Source: Cenococcum geophilum 1.58 (lineage: Eukaryota > Ascomycota > Dothideomycetes > Gloniales > Gloniaceae). Taken from it: a DNA stretch of 64,000 nt. The first letter of the stretch is position 1, and the number at the start of each line of letters is the position of its first letter. Under the pieces are notes generated by a model, which made no database searches, had not been told where the DNA came from, and worked only from the letters and a program-made list of their open reading frames with translations. The translations under genes were made by a program, and so were the position numbers. Positions 32,985 to 44,960 of the stretch are shown here, one piece after another. The stretch covers positions 4,873,917 through 4,937,916 of the forward strand of contig KV748178.1 in the NCBI GenBank assembly GCA_001692895.1, read 5' to 3'.

Positions 32985-34870
32985 TAATACCTCCTACACT
33001 AGGGTAAAAGCCCTAACCTCTACTTTATTCTTTATAAATTCTCTATATATAATTTTATAGACGTACGCCTCTCTAATAAAAGTATAAATTGTATAGTCCT
33101 TCTTCTAAATTACGTAAGGAAGCTTTACCCCTAAGAAGAGAATAACTATATCTCCCTTTTATATATATACTGGAGCAAGTCTAATATATCCCTTCTTTAA
33201 AAGAAAAGGTCGACAGTCCCGTTGCTAACCCATTATATTAAAATATGCGGCTTTAGATAGCATATATAGCGTTAAACCTAGCGGATTATTTGGGTTAATA
33301 AGTCGGTTAAGAGCTTTAGTGCTTATATTTATAATATCTTATATTACCTCTTCGTATCCTCTATAGGTTTCCTTAGTTGCTTATTAAATAATACTACCCT
33401 AACTATACTCTTCTTAGTCTGCAACGGGAACTTAAATATAGGCGGTTCTACAATTAGATATATCTACATAGATTTTAATACCACTCTTAAATAGTTTAAT
33501 TTCTAATTCTATATAGAGATATACTATATTAAGTAGATACATAGTAACTACGGGGATGTTATTAGTGTAGCTTTGGATGTAATATGGCGTCTAAGGCCTA
33601 CTAAGTGTTTTAATAACATCTACTTAATAACTATTTAAAATTAAATTCCTAGCGGGGAATGGCTTGCCATCTGTAGGGTTTTTAAAAAGGGTATCCTTAG
33701 AATAAAAGGAGCAAGTATTAAAAGCTGTATCCTATAATAATTGTCCACTTAGTTATAAAATCCACTTTAATTACTAGTCTGGTACCTATGATGGAATATT
33801 ATTTTGCCTATCCTTATTCTGAGAAAGTAAGAGAAGGTTAATCTTACCAGATTTAATAATTGTATGAGCGGCTTTAGTATAGATATCACTATAGAAGATT
33901 TTGCGGTTATATTTTAGGATAATGCTATAACTATCTATTGCTATTCTAAGCAGCGTAAATATCTGGTCTCTTTTATAAGTTACATAAGAATAAATTTTGG
34001 TGGCGCTAGTAATATTAACTTTAGCTAACAATTAAATAAGGCTAGGTCCCTCTATAAAACCTATTAAGAACTCTTAGTACCTTAAACGGGTACCAAAAAT
34101 CCCTATTATATTAGTGTTAAACCGTACACTTACTATACTATTTAATTAAGCCTAGAAAAACAACATCTTCTTATTTAAATTCTCGCCTTAAGTAACTAGG
34201 CCACGTATTTATTAATAGAGCTTCTTTATAGTATGGACTGTCATCTAAGGTATATATATAATGCAGGTATATATACAATTAATATTAATATTAAATATAC
34301 CGCACTAGAATATAATTTTAGAGGAGACTATAAACTCCTATAAAATCTATATACGCTTTTAGTACTCCTAAAAAAAATGTTTTATACTAAAAGTTAGGAA
34401 AGTAGTAGGTTAGGGGAGATTGTCTATTACTTCCTTAAATAGCCTAGCTAACCTAACCTCGTTCTCCTTTTCTAATTCCTAGTAGCGCTTAGCGTTTCTA
34501 TTATCCTAGTTCCTATAAAGCCTTTTAATTTTAATTCTTAATTTAACTAGGCCTTCCTTTACTATAAGGTCGCCTATATAGTTAAGCTCTATAATTGCCT
34601 TATTACTATCCTTATCCGCAGGTCTAAGCCATACTCTTATATTTAAAGCTTTAGCGTAAATGTCTTTCATTTTTACCACTTGTTTACTCTTTTCTTTATT
34701 ATTAGCTTAATTAATACTAATTACATTAATCTAAAGTTTAATATCGTTATTATCGTCATAGATATGCTCTAGGGCCGTTTAAAGATTCCTTATAACCGGA
34801 AAGTCTTTATTATTTACTTAGATTAAAACTTTATTAGTAGTATCTCCCTAAGTATAAGATAGTGCCTAGT
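32985..34870 (-). pseudogene. HET-domain (heterokaryon incompatibility) protein, RIP-inactivated
   Basis: HET proteins trigger cell death when genetically different hyphae fuse. On the minus strand the order matches the family. SYTWGDT near 34835-34860. KLWINVISIN near 34695-34740 (usually LWIDAICINQ), EKSKQVVKMKDIYAKA near 34660-34690 and IRVWLRPADKDS near 34605-34640. Then KRDQIFTLLRIA (usually DPRDKIYALLGLA) within an 81-codon open stretch 34031-33786, and IPS-stop-VPD at 33773-33793 (usually LPSWVPDW). The C-terminal block GYIRLAPVY..GDIVILFLG..PYVI..YTFIREAYVY lies near 33070-33190. Stops are TAG/TAA at Gln/Trp sites. It is a non-transposon gene hit by RIP, either because it is multicopy or by spread from its neighbours. 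The start codon was not found. Confidence 0.85.
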
Positions 34871-35276
34871 AATATAGACTTTTATCCTAAGATTTAAGGA
34901 AACCCTTATAGGATATTAGGGATTATTTATAAGGCTATAGGTATCCCTTACTAGCAAAAAAGGATTAAGAATAAAGTATAATAAGACAGAACTTATTTTA
35001 AGCCAGTGTTAAGTAGAGCATTCTTAACAGTAATTATAGTTATTATATTACTGTAAGTGTTAAAATATTAGTAAAAATCGCCAAGCTAAAAGAGCCGTAT
35101 TACACCCCACCAAAAATTATATAAGGGGTAATTTCTTTTATTTTTACCACCTATAATACGTTAATTATCTACACTACGTGCCTAAAAAATTAAAGCTACT
35201 ATTCTTACCTAATTGGATTAATTATATAGAAGTCTTGGTATTACTACTTATAGCGCCCTAACAGTAGCAGCTACCT
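34871..35276. other. Spacer upstream of the HET pseudogene
   Basis: The upstream and probable promoter region of the HET gene, AT-rich. It contains accccaccaaaa near 35104, a word repeated inside the palindrome arm near 35334. No gene seen. Confidence 0.4.
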
Positions 35277-35544
35277 ATTTAGAAGTATGGGCCACCTTAT
35301 ATACGGTCCCACCTCGTATATAATACCAATATTACCCCACCAAAATACTTATAACTTAAAAACTACTATAGTTATTTATATAAAATTTTAAATATAGCTT
35401 ATTAAGTAGTAGATTAAGCTTTTTATAAAATAAAAATATAAAAATATAAAGCTATTTTATATATAGCTTAATTTTATATTTTATATTAAAATATAGTTTT
35501 AAAATACTTATAGCTTAATAATTATAGTAACTATTTATATAAAA

Positions 35545-35742
35545 NTTTAAATATAGCTTACTAATTAATAANTTAANCTTTTNATANNNTNANTTTTNAN
35601 ANANTNNNNATNNNATANNATATTNTANNNTATTNTANTNNNATNNNANTANAATANNNTANAATATNNTATNNNATNNNNANTNTNTNAAAANTNANNN
35701 TATNAAAAGNTTAANTTATTAATTAGTAAGCTATATTTAAAN
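35545..35742. other. Mirror-symmetric ambiguous bases at the palindrome centre
   Basis: About 70 Ns are interleaved with called bases. Each N has an N partner at the reverse-complement position (for example 35545/35742, 35572/35715, 35577/35710, 35583/35704, 35606-35609/35678-35681, 35640/35647). The consensus was therefore ambiguous identically on both arms. Confidence 0.95.
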
Positions 35743-35918
35743 TTTTATATAAATAGTTACTATAATTATTAAGCTATAAGTATTTTAAAACTATATTTTA
35801 ATATAAAATATAAAATTAAGCTATATATAAAATAGCTTTATATTTTTATATTTTTATTTTATAAAAAACTTAATCTACTACTTAATAAGCTATATTTAAA
35901 ATTTTATATAAATAACTA

Positions 35919-36890
35919 ATAATAATTCATTGCTTAACGTCCGATTCGGATCCCTATTAAGCCTACGCAAACTACTCCTTATATACGTGTAAGGAGAAAA
36001 CTCTATTTAAGAAAACCCTGTAATTTATCTCCCCGCCTTTTAGGACTTGCTTATATAGCGCCTACAGGGCGCCTACGAGTCACCTATGGTGCTCTACTAC
36101 CTTACTTTTTAACCTTTTTAGGAACTACTGCTGCCGTAACAAACCTACAGACGCGCTAGTATCGTAAACTTTGCTCTACTACTGTAGAGTTATTAGGGGG
36201 CGCCTGCTACTCGCCCCTTTACTTTTAATTACCATTTTCTTTATAACCTAAAACTAGTTTAGTATATTTTAGCTAATAAGCTACTAGGTAACCGCCTTAA
36301 GGCCTTTTTATATTAAGAGCAGTGTATTATAGTTCTCTATACTAGCTACTAAGAGCATTACTTCTTAATTAGTGCGTAAGGGGCATAACAGTATTACGTG
36401 TTTTAGTGTCTGTCTTAGCTAGCTATATTTATATCTTAGGCTATTTACTAGGACCCCCACCCAGTAGAGCCAATCTTTTAGTCCTATTCTTCCTATTCTT
36501 AAAAGTGTTGCCATTATATTTTCTACCTTTATTAGGCCTTCTTAGAGCCCTTAGGTATTTACCCCCTATAGCGTTAACTATACTATAGCTTAGGTTCCTT
36601 TTACCTAAATTAGCCTTTGTACCTTTAACTCCTATACGCCTCTTTAGTGTTAGTTTAACCAGTATTATATTGCGGTAGATGGTTTCCTAGTACTCTTTTA
36701 TACCCTACTTTAACTTCTTTTTCTCTCTTACTATTATCTTTACTGGTCTCTTATACGTCTCCTTTTCTCCTCTATATAGGCCTGGGCCCTAATACAGCAC
36801 TATTTTTTCTCTACTTTCTTTACCTATTTCTCTAGTATATCTTCCCTACTTTAGGGTTGTCGGTTTGCTCTCCTATAGAGCACCCTAGGG
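35919..36890 (-). other. LINE-2 3' region
   Basis: The part downstream of the RT motifs. It should contain the C-terminal end of ORF2 and the 3' UTR; I could not point to Cys/His or RNase H residues with certainty. A + strand open stretch at 36406-36588 is a shadow. Confidence 0.45.
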
Positions 36891-39800
36891 TCCCTCTATA
36901 GTTTGTTTAGGCGTGTCTTAATATACTTTATAACCTTAGAGTTACGTTCCTTTTATACCCTTTATATTGCAGCGGCTTTAATATATAATTATAGGGGGGG
37001 GATATTAGCTTCCTTCTTAAGCAGTACTATAGCCGTTCGCTTATACCCGCCCATTATACTCTAGAGGCAGGCTGTTTAGACCTTTTAGAGTAGCTTAAGG
37101 AGTAATTTAGGGGGACCTTTTTTGGTTTCTCCTATGGCCCAAATACTAGATCTATACATTATAGTTAGCCGGACAACTACTGTATATAGTAGGCGTGACC
37201 TCTAGAAGCATAGACCCTATATAGAATTAACAATCCTAGATATTATAATATACTATATATAGCCCTTACGGGCCGCCTATAACGCATATACGCTTTACTA
37301 AAGCTTACTGTCTACCCATACTCCTAATACCCTTAGGCCTTAAACTGGCTGACCCCTAAAGCCTTAAATATAAATTATATGCTAAAGATCTACGGATTAG
37401 TTGCGTTTTCTTATAAAATGGATTAGCTAGTATTTCTTAGGTAAAAATTAAACTCTATATCGCCTTACCCATTCTATATAGGTGTTATTAGCTTTCTCTA
37501 GTATTCTATAGTTTTCTGCGGCTGTTAGCCCGTATATAATTAGGTTTATGTCGTTAATAAAGCCTATCTCCTAGGTCGCCCCTTCCTTAAAGGACTTAAG
37601 TAGGTTACTTATAAAGAAAAGGAAGAGTATAGGTAAGAGGGGTAAACCTTATAGTATTTCTGTTGCGACTATAATAGGGGGGCTCTAGTATCCGCTAAAG
37701 ACTAGTAATATTTCTTTCTGGCCTATAAACCCTTAAATAAATTATATAATCTATTCTAGGAAGCCCTTTACCCTAAAGGTATATAGGAGGCGCTTATAGA
37801 GTACGTTATCGTAGGCACCACTAATATCTAGGCTAAGCATTAATACTATAAAATCCCTTCGCATCGCCCATACAGATTTAATAGTAGCAGCGAGTAGCGT
37901 AAGTGCTAATAGTGTTAAGCGGTTCTTTTTTGCCCCTATTTAGCTTTATAGTAGTAGGGCGTATTCCTCTACCGTGTCTGCTATATAGTCCACTATTACC
38001 CTTTCTAAAATCTTGCTAAGGGTGTTTTCTGGGGCAATAGGGCGGTAGCTTCCTAGGATTAAGTAATCTGCTTTACCTTCTTTTTATAGGATAACCGTTA
38101 TTATAGATCTTCCGAGTCGCGGGTAGTAGCCTATAGCAAAGTATACTTTAGCTATATCTGCAAGCTAGGGCGCTATAAGTAGTCTATAAGTCTTTAAGGC
38201 CTTATTTAGAATCCCATCTAGTCCTAATACTATATTATTTAAAAGGCGGCTAATAGTTCTAGCTATTTCCTCTATTATTATATCGCTATTAACCCACAGG
38301 CAAGCCACCGGTATTTTACCTGTGATGTTACTAAGGTCTACTAGAGCCGGTTAGGGGAAAAACCTTTCTATAAGGATCTTTGCTTTCTTATTATTATTAT
38401 TAGTAGCCTATAATTCCCCTACTCTTTATAGGGGTGGTAAGTATAAGTCTTCTACTAGGCGTCCTACCTTTTTTTTTTACCCATTTTGCTATAGCCTAAA
38501 GGCCCTTATTATAGGGGAGGCTCGGGTTAAAAGTATACTTATTTATAAACCGTCTCCAGTTATTCCTTGCTTCTTTTTTTAGGGTGTTCTTTAACTAGTT
38601 TCTTGTGTCTTTATATTATCTCTTATCTTTAGGGTCGTGGCTACTTATATATTTCCTTCTTACTTATTATTAGCTGGTAATTAAAACCGCGTATTGCGCG
38701 GACTATACGTATTACATGTAGGGGCCCGGTTTTAAGACCGGGCAGTGCTCTTCTAGCCCATTTTTAATTGCTGCCTAGATCCTTTCTAGTCTTTAGTTAA
38801 TTTCCTTAGGGGTAGCTAGTAAGCCTCGCTCGTTTAATATTAGGTAGATTTCTTCTAGGTCTTAAAGTTATTATTTAACTGTATTAAGGAAGCTATCTAT
38901 CTTAAGCTTCCTTATTGCGTATCTTTTACTATTTAGTTACGCCTTAATATCTAGGTCTAGCTGTATCTGGATAGGGATATAGTCTAAGGCGAGTGCCTAT
39001 TCTTCTTTAGGGTTGTACCTTTTAAGTCTCTAGTATAGGCCTTCGTCCATAAGTGTAAGGTTAATTATACTTCTAGCGGTGCCTCATTTCCATATAATTA
39101 CTCCTAGGGGGGTGGCCAGTTTAAGGCCCTAGATGTCTATAGCTCTTAGTAGGCACTCTACCTATTATTTAGCAGCGATATAAATACCCCCCTACCGCAG
39201 GTAGTAGAGGTTTATATCTTCTAATAAAATAAACTCCGTACCTTTAGTTTCTAGTAAGCTTATTACTAATACAATATTCTCTATTTGTGGGACCCCTTTA
39301 ACCCTAGGGTTATATATATTAATAATTTAAACCGGTCCCCTATATATCTAGATTATTATAACTATAAGGTTTAGGTTAACTGCCTATTATAACTATAAAG
39401 ACAGGCTAATAGCCTTACTAATTATAAAGCACACGCGTATTACTGCTTTTAGTTTATATAGAAGCTAAAATCCTTAGGGGCAGTATATTAATTATATATA
39501 GGTATTATAATACGGCTCTTATATAGTAAGGATATAGTGTTTCTCTAGGTCTAGACTATCTAGTAGGGGCCTTACGAAACGGTAGTTTATATTGCCGTAG
39601 TTATACTATATAATAGATAGGTAGCGGACCCCCAGTAAGGGACCTTTGTCTCTTATTTATTCCTCACTTCTTCTATTTTTACTTTCTCTAGGATTTTCAG
39701 AACTTCTATCTCTTATATCTGCGCCCTAGTCGCTACTTATTTTATATAGAGCTTTCCATTTCCATATCTTATGTTCTTATTAGCGCTTCTATATCTAAGT

Positions 39801-40230
39801 CTATTATTATCTCCGGTTCCTCCCCTAATCTTACTAGTTAGCTATATGCCCTTTATAGGGTAGCTATAAATGTTATATTTACCGCGTTAAGTCTAATTCT
39901 TAATTGTCCTGGTTCTAAGCTTACTGTAGCTAACTATAGGGGTCTTCCTATAGGGCAGCCTCTCCCTTATATCCTCTAAGACCCTTATATCCCTATTTAG
40001 TCTAGTAATATCGCGTAGCGTCGCTTCTAGCCTATTAAGGCTTGGGATAGCTAGTCTAGCCCCCCAGTATTAAAGGTAGGAAATGCTAAGAAGGCACCTA
40101 CGTTCCCCTAGCTTGTTACCTATTGTTTCTATTTATATAACCTAGCATGTAGTTATTCCCGCAGCTATTAAGCCCTTACCTTCCGTCTCCTGTATTTAAT
40201 GTAGTTTTTTCTCTTCTACGCCTTATATAT
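36890..40230 (-). pseudogene. LINE-2 ORF2: endonuclease and reverse transcriptase, broken
   Basis: Read on the minus strand. SYRPIA near 38045 (RT N-terminal block); MLSLDISGAYDNV at about 37805-37845 (motif A, intact Asp); a mutated GxLxGLPL block near 37640-37670 (QG-SPLSP); FINDINLIIYG near 37535-37560 (usually FVDDTNL). The apurinic-type endonuclease should lie right of about 38700 towards 40230 by order; I did not fix its catalytic residues. Stops are RIP-type. ORF2 nicks target DNA and copies the element's RNA there. Confidence 0.8.
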
Positions 40231-40243
40231 ACTTCAGTGGCAG

Positions 40244-42079
40244 CCCGCGAAGCCCTACTGCACGCGTCCACGTCGCCGCGGGTGGAAACATCACTAGGAA
40301 CTAGTTCCTTACGATGGCCAAGTGCAGAGGCGATGGTAGAGAGCCGTCGCAGCGCGTGCAGCGCGCTGGTGTTGCGGTTCTGTGGTGTCGAGCCCGCGAC
40401 GCGTACGCATCGCCCTCAACACCATCAGGAGCCTTACTGCCTCCGCTTGAGGCTCCTGCTCTATCACCTAGGGAGGCCCATCAAGGGAAACTGGGATACG
40501 AAAACCGCCCGACGTACGACTACCTGGCTCGTAGCCAGGCCCGAAACTGGCCTTATCCAGCCAGTCGACGTGGACGCGCCCTAGGCGTACGACAGGACAC
40601 CCTTGGGCTTGCACGAGCTCTGAGATCGCAAAGGGAATGCGGCGAGGGCGTAGGGAACCTCTTTTTATAAGAACTTGTTAAGGTTAACGCGTCGCAGATA
40701 CCTCGTACGAAACTTGTTAAGGCCCTAAGGCCACCGCGAAGAACTTGTTAAGGCCCTGCCTAGAGAACTCGTTAAGGCCCCTCTACGAGGGCCTATCTGG
40801 TATCCGGTACACTCAGGTGACTCAGAAGAGGGTCTTAATAGGCGTGGTGCGCGCGACCTAGACGACAGCGACGCGACGGTGACGCGACGGTGACGCGACG
40901 GCGACGCGACGGCGACCAGACGGCTCAACGAGGTGGAAACACGGGCAAATCTCTAGGCAGCGGAAACACAGGCCAGCTTCGACGGCCCCATGGCGTCAAA
41001 GGCGACTCACAGGAGGGTCTTAATAGGCGTGGTGCACGCAACCTGACGCATATGCATATGCATATACATATGGGGGAGGCTGTAAGGGAAACACAGGCCA
41101 GTCGGACGAGGACTCGACGGTTAGAGACACAGGCCAGTTTATAAAAGGGGGGGACACAAGCTTGGTTAGTAGGAGAGGGGGGAGTAGGTCGTCCGGTGCG
41201 GGACCTGTCTCTACGGCCCCTCTTCTGCAAGACACGGTCGGCCTGTCATAAGGAGACTCTTATAGGCAACGCGAAACGGAAACCTCCCGCGGGGCGTAGT
41301 GCGTAGTAGCCACTGCTGGCTCTAAGGACCTCACCCCTTAGCTGGGCTCTGACCCTTAGTGCACCTGGTAGGCAGGCAGGATCACGTCCTGGCCGGAGAG
41401 ACTACTACGTAGCTCGAGAGAACGGATGCGCGTGTCGGTACATCAACAGACGGAACCGTTTCGCTTCGCTAGGACGGTATGCCGGTGAGACGTGCCTATG
41501 GAGCAAACAGGAGTTACTCAGGCGGGAAAGGTTTTGGCTGGGCCTTAACCGTAGAAGGTGTACCTAACTACATACAGGATGCAGCCACGACGCCCTCGTA
41601 GGATTACGCCAGTAGGTACGTAAGACGGGAGTTGCGACCCCTGCAAATGGCAGCTTATGCCCGTACCGGCGGAAACAATGAAGAGAGGCGTAAAACCAGA
41701 GGCTATGGAAGGCTCCCAAGCCATGCGAAAGCGTACCAACTCTGGGAGGAAACTCTTATACAGACTGCTGGGGGGCAGACTGGTACTTTACTTGGGCTAA
41801 CCCCATTATAAGATATCCGTAAGAACTGGTGAGAATCCCCGTGCGATTGGTGGTGGCAGCTAACTGCTTGTGGTTGGGACAAAGCACTAGAAAACTGAGG
41901 TAGAGGCCTGGATAAGCAGGCATAGTAAACTCTACTATATTATTAGTACTACTAGTATATATAACTACCTGCCCTACTACCTCTTAGCCTAATCTCCCCA
42001 GAAATCTTCTAGTAGGATTAGTAAGGAGAAAGGGCATAAAGATAGTAAAAACTAGGAAAACCCCCCTATAAGAGACACA
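40244..42079 (+). promoter_or_regulatory. LINE-3 5' leader with tandem repeats
   Basis: Strikingly GC- and CpG-rich compared with all surrounding DNA. Repeats include four (g)aactYgttaaggc words at 40671-40781, (gacgcgacgg)n at about 40866-40917, two copies of a block around agggtcttaataggcgtggtg 185 bp apart (40818 and 41001), catatg repeats at 41047-41070 and three acacaggccag words (40968-41138). Tandem 5' units often act as LINE promoters. Overlapping short ORFs on both strands (40237-41235, 41545-41739) have no family resemblance and look like by-products of GC-rich DNA. Confidence 0.6.
40866..40917. repeat. GC-rich minisatellite (gacgcgacggt)n
   Basis: Four to five tandem copies of a 10-11-bp CpG-rich unit in the LINE-3 leader. 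Confidence 0.85.
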
Positions 42080-43456
42080 ATGCCAAGGCCCGGTAGGCCT
42101 AAAAAGAAACCTATAGAAATAAGTAATAATGAGTCTACATTCACCTTTTCTGGCCCTTCTCCTTCTCCTGGCCTATTTAGGACAGGAGAAAAAAGAGGAC
42201 ATCCTCAGTCTTCTACTGAAAAAGAAAACCAAAAACCTGCAAAAAAGACAACTAAACTGATGACTTTTACGGCTGGTATACCTAGTATATCTTTCTCTCC
42301 CCTTTCTCCAGAACAACACCTACAAAAAGCTCTAGATAGCCTAATCCAGGCCTATAAAGGGCTAGAAGAAGAAGAAGAAGAAGATAAAAAGGAACAAGTT
42401 AAACAGCTAGAGGACTATACACGTAGTATCCTAGCAGGAGAAAATCCCTTTATAAAAGGAAAAGAAAAGACAAAAGATGTCCTAAAAGGACTAGTTGAAG
42501 AAGTAAGAGCTCTCCGTAAGGAGGTAGCCCCTACTAAAGAAACCTACGCAGAGAGGCTAAAAAAGGACCTCCCTACTTCGTCCTCTCTACCCTCCTCGTC
42601 ACTACCATTTCCTACTCCTTCTACTTCTACTAGAAGTAAGAAAAAGCAGCTATAAGAAAGAAAGCTAATCCTAATTACAGACCAAAAGGACCAACCTCTA
42701 GATACCTTCTCTATACGAAATAAAGTCAACCAACTATTTGCATTAAAACTGCAAGTAGAAAAACCGGTTTTAGCATCTATAGCTAGAACTAAAGGAAAAC
42801 AAAATATTCTCCTTACGACTACGGAAGAGTATAATGCAGATTTCCTAGTCAAATATAAGGAAATCTAGCATAACTGCTTTACCTTTTAAAGAGAACAAAA
42901 ACTAGAACCATGGGTTCAAATTATAGCCTATGGGGTTCCTACCCTACCTTTCCTAGGAGAAGGAGGCTCTAAGCTTCTAAAAGAAGAAATTGAGACCTTT
43001 AATCCTATAAGGATACAAGGACTACCTAGATGGATCTTATTTAGTGTAAAAAGACACGATCCACAGACCAGATTTAGCTCTATAGTTTTTACTATAGAGA
43101 ACGAAGAAAAAAGACAAGAAATCCTTAAGCAAAAAGAGATATTAATTGCAGGTACAGCTACTAAGGTAGTAAAATACCTCAAAGTCTCTCCTACTACGCA
43201 GTGTAATAGCTGCCAAAAATTTGGCCATACAGGAGACAGATGCTCTACTAGGGCCTGTAGATATTATGCGGCTGCACATNTATCTAAAGACCACTNCTGT
43301 NCTACCTGNNTAATAAGNGGCANGCCTTNCNAGCATACCACCCCTCTTTGCATTAATTGTAAAGAAAAACACTTTGCTAATAGTAGAGACTGCGAGAATC
43401 TTAGAGCAGCTAAACTAGTACATAGTACTAGCGTAGAAGACTCTATGGAAGAATAA
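42080..43456 (+). CDS. LINE-3 ORF1: Gag-like zinc-knuckle protein, three in-frame stops
   Basis: A single frame of 458 codons from ATG 42080 to TAA 43454-43456, broken only by TAA 42653, TAG 42866 and TAA 42887, each one RIP-type change from a Gln or Trp codon. Domains: basic, Pro/Ser-rich N-terminus (MPRPGRPKKK); acidic helix with a run of Glu at about residues 96-102; coiled-coil-like segment to about 165; Ser/Pro/Thr linker at 170-190; RNA-binding core; then CCHC knuckle CNSCQKFGHTGDRC at about residues 374-387, a damaged second knuckle (43250-43330, with Ns), and CINCKEKHFANSRDC at about 425. LINE ORF1 proteins of this type bind element RNA. The first 191 codons are fully open. Confidence 0.85.
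43280..43331. other. Cluster of ambiguous bases (N)
   Basis: Scattered Ns in the second zinc knuckle of LINE-3 ORF1, with one more N at 43717 in the 3' UTR. Confidence 0.9.
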
Positions 43457-43810
43457 AATTAATAGGAGTCTAGAAGGAGGTAACTCCTACTAGGCTTTTA
43501 GGTTAAAAGATAGTAGAGAGCAAAAGGACAGAAATAAATTGTAAAAGGACAGGGACAGGGGTTAGGATTTCTTATAGTTTTTCTTACCATTTTCTCATTC
43601 CCTAGTAGTTGTAGTATCTTAGTATTTTTACTAAGAAACTATAAACTCCTAATTTAGGGGTTTATAAACTACTAGGACATAGCTACTAGTACATATTAAG
43701 CTGCCTAGAAAGGATTNATGTATATAGAACTATAGCGCCATAGCCCAGAGGCTGCATGCGCAGTATTGTACGTAGTATAATACAACGGATAAAAAAAAAA
43801 TAAAAAAAAA
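43457..43810 (+). other. LINE-3 3' UTR and A-rich tail
   Basis: Non-coding. Contains an inverted pair ctataaactcctaa / ttaggggtttata near 43640-43670 able to form a hairpin, and ends in (A)9-T-(A)9 type tail at 43791-43810 before the TSD. Confidence 0.7.
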
Positions 43811-43823
43811 ACTTCAGTGGCAG

Positions 43824-44960
43824 TTTACGCATTTTATTTAGTCTTAGTTTAAGCAATGCCTTATATTATAGGGGCCTATATAGTGGCCGCAGCACACCTA
43901 TACTGCGCATATAGATTAGGTGTGTCCCTATTATATACAGCGATAGCATTATTCTAGGCGAAGTCTGTGGTTGTAGAGCCTTATATTATATATAAGGCCA
44001 TTTATAATTATTCCTTTTTAGATAAGGAGTTTTTGCATTCCTAGTATAAGTATACTAACAATAAGGGAGCCATACGTTTAACCGGCGTCTCCCTAGCAAG
44101 TCTCTAGCGGCCCTTATATCCTCTTATTATTTTTATTATTTGCCTAGTTTACATTTCCTTATCAAAGCCATTAGATTCGGGTAATCTCAAGTTTTAGTAT
44201 AAGGCGTTCTGTTTGTCTTACTATCTCCTATATAATTGCTATGTTATTTGCCTAGCGTCCCTTTTTTACCCTAAGGCTTATAGGAACCGCTAAAACTTTA
44301 ACTAGGTAATCCTTGCGGAATACTTTTATGCCAATATATTTTCCTAGCCTGTCCCCTACCCTTATAACTTATTTCTTTGCCTATTGGTCCTTTAGGGTAA
44401 CTCTAATATCTTTACTCCTAAGGTATCGGACTATAATAGCGTTATAGACCTCTTTATAGATTTCTATAAGGACTTCTGTTTCTAGTTATCCCCTAAGCCC
44501 CTCTACTTTTTCTATGTTTAGTTATATTATAATTATATGCCCGGTTATTAACTTAAGGGGGGTAGGTTCCCTATATTATAGAAGCGTAGCTACGTTAGCC
44601 CAGGTGCGGATCGCTAGTAAGGGGGGGGTTTATTTATTTTTATTTTTATTTAGCCGTTAGAGAATTTAATTAAGGGTTTACTAAAGGGGCGCCTAAGGTT
44701 TACTGGATTAGCGGAGTCATTCTACTAGCTATGTTAATTCGTTATAGCTAACGGTTACACCCCTATAATTCTAGATACTAAACGCGTCTAATAGGCTTTA
44801 TATTTTATCAAATGCCTTCTTAATAGAGGTATTTCCGCTTTATAGTATAGTATTCGCCTATCTTTGTTATGGAGGGCCATTGCTAGGCGTGGTTCTGGCG
44901 GTCGCGCGTGAGTGCGAACCACCATCATTTAACGTGTGCCTCCCCTGCAATACGTATATC
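43824..44960 (-). pseudogene. LINE-2 ORF1: Gag-like protein, broken
   Basis: Minus-strand frame near 44330-44060 reads GIKVFRKDYLVKVLAVPISLRV and later LILKLEITRI-stop-W, matching the conserved 'RKDSLxVxxxPxxL' and 'RVRW' stretches before the CCHC knuckles of fungal LINE ORF1 proteins. The knuckles would lie towards 43824 and are not clear. The frame ended in the region where LINE-3 inserted. Confidence 0.6.

Larger units (their letters stand above)
40244..43810 (+). mobile_element. LINE-3: ORF1-only LINE-type element, GC-rich and lightly mutated
   Basis: A 13-bp perfect TSD acttcagtggcag (40231-40243 and 43811-43823) encloses the element, which ends in an A-rich tail (43791-43810). It has a GC-rich 5' leader of about 1.8 kb with tandem repeats, one ORF (42080-43456) for a zinc-knuckle Gag-like ORF1 protein, and a 330-bp 3' UTR. 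No reverse transcriptase is present and there is no room for one. This looks like a non-autonomous half-LINE, comparable in design to mammalian HAL1, with a complete-looking 5' end. It lies in LINE-2. Confidence 0.8.

Noticed and set aside
33786..34031. Independent 81-codon minus-strand gene
   Set aside because: It is the unbroken middle of the HET pseudogene.
40237..41235. Several overlapping ORFs of 67-118 codons on both strands
   Set aside because: They overlap in many frames in GC-rich DNA with tandem repeats, have no recognisable motif and cross the LINE-3 boundary at 40244.
42544..43372. Minus-strand open frames opposite LINE-3 ORF1
   Set aside because: Shadows of the zinc-knuckle ORF on the + strand; low RIP load leaves several frames open.
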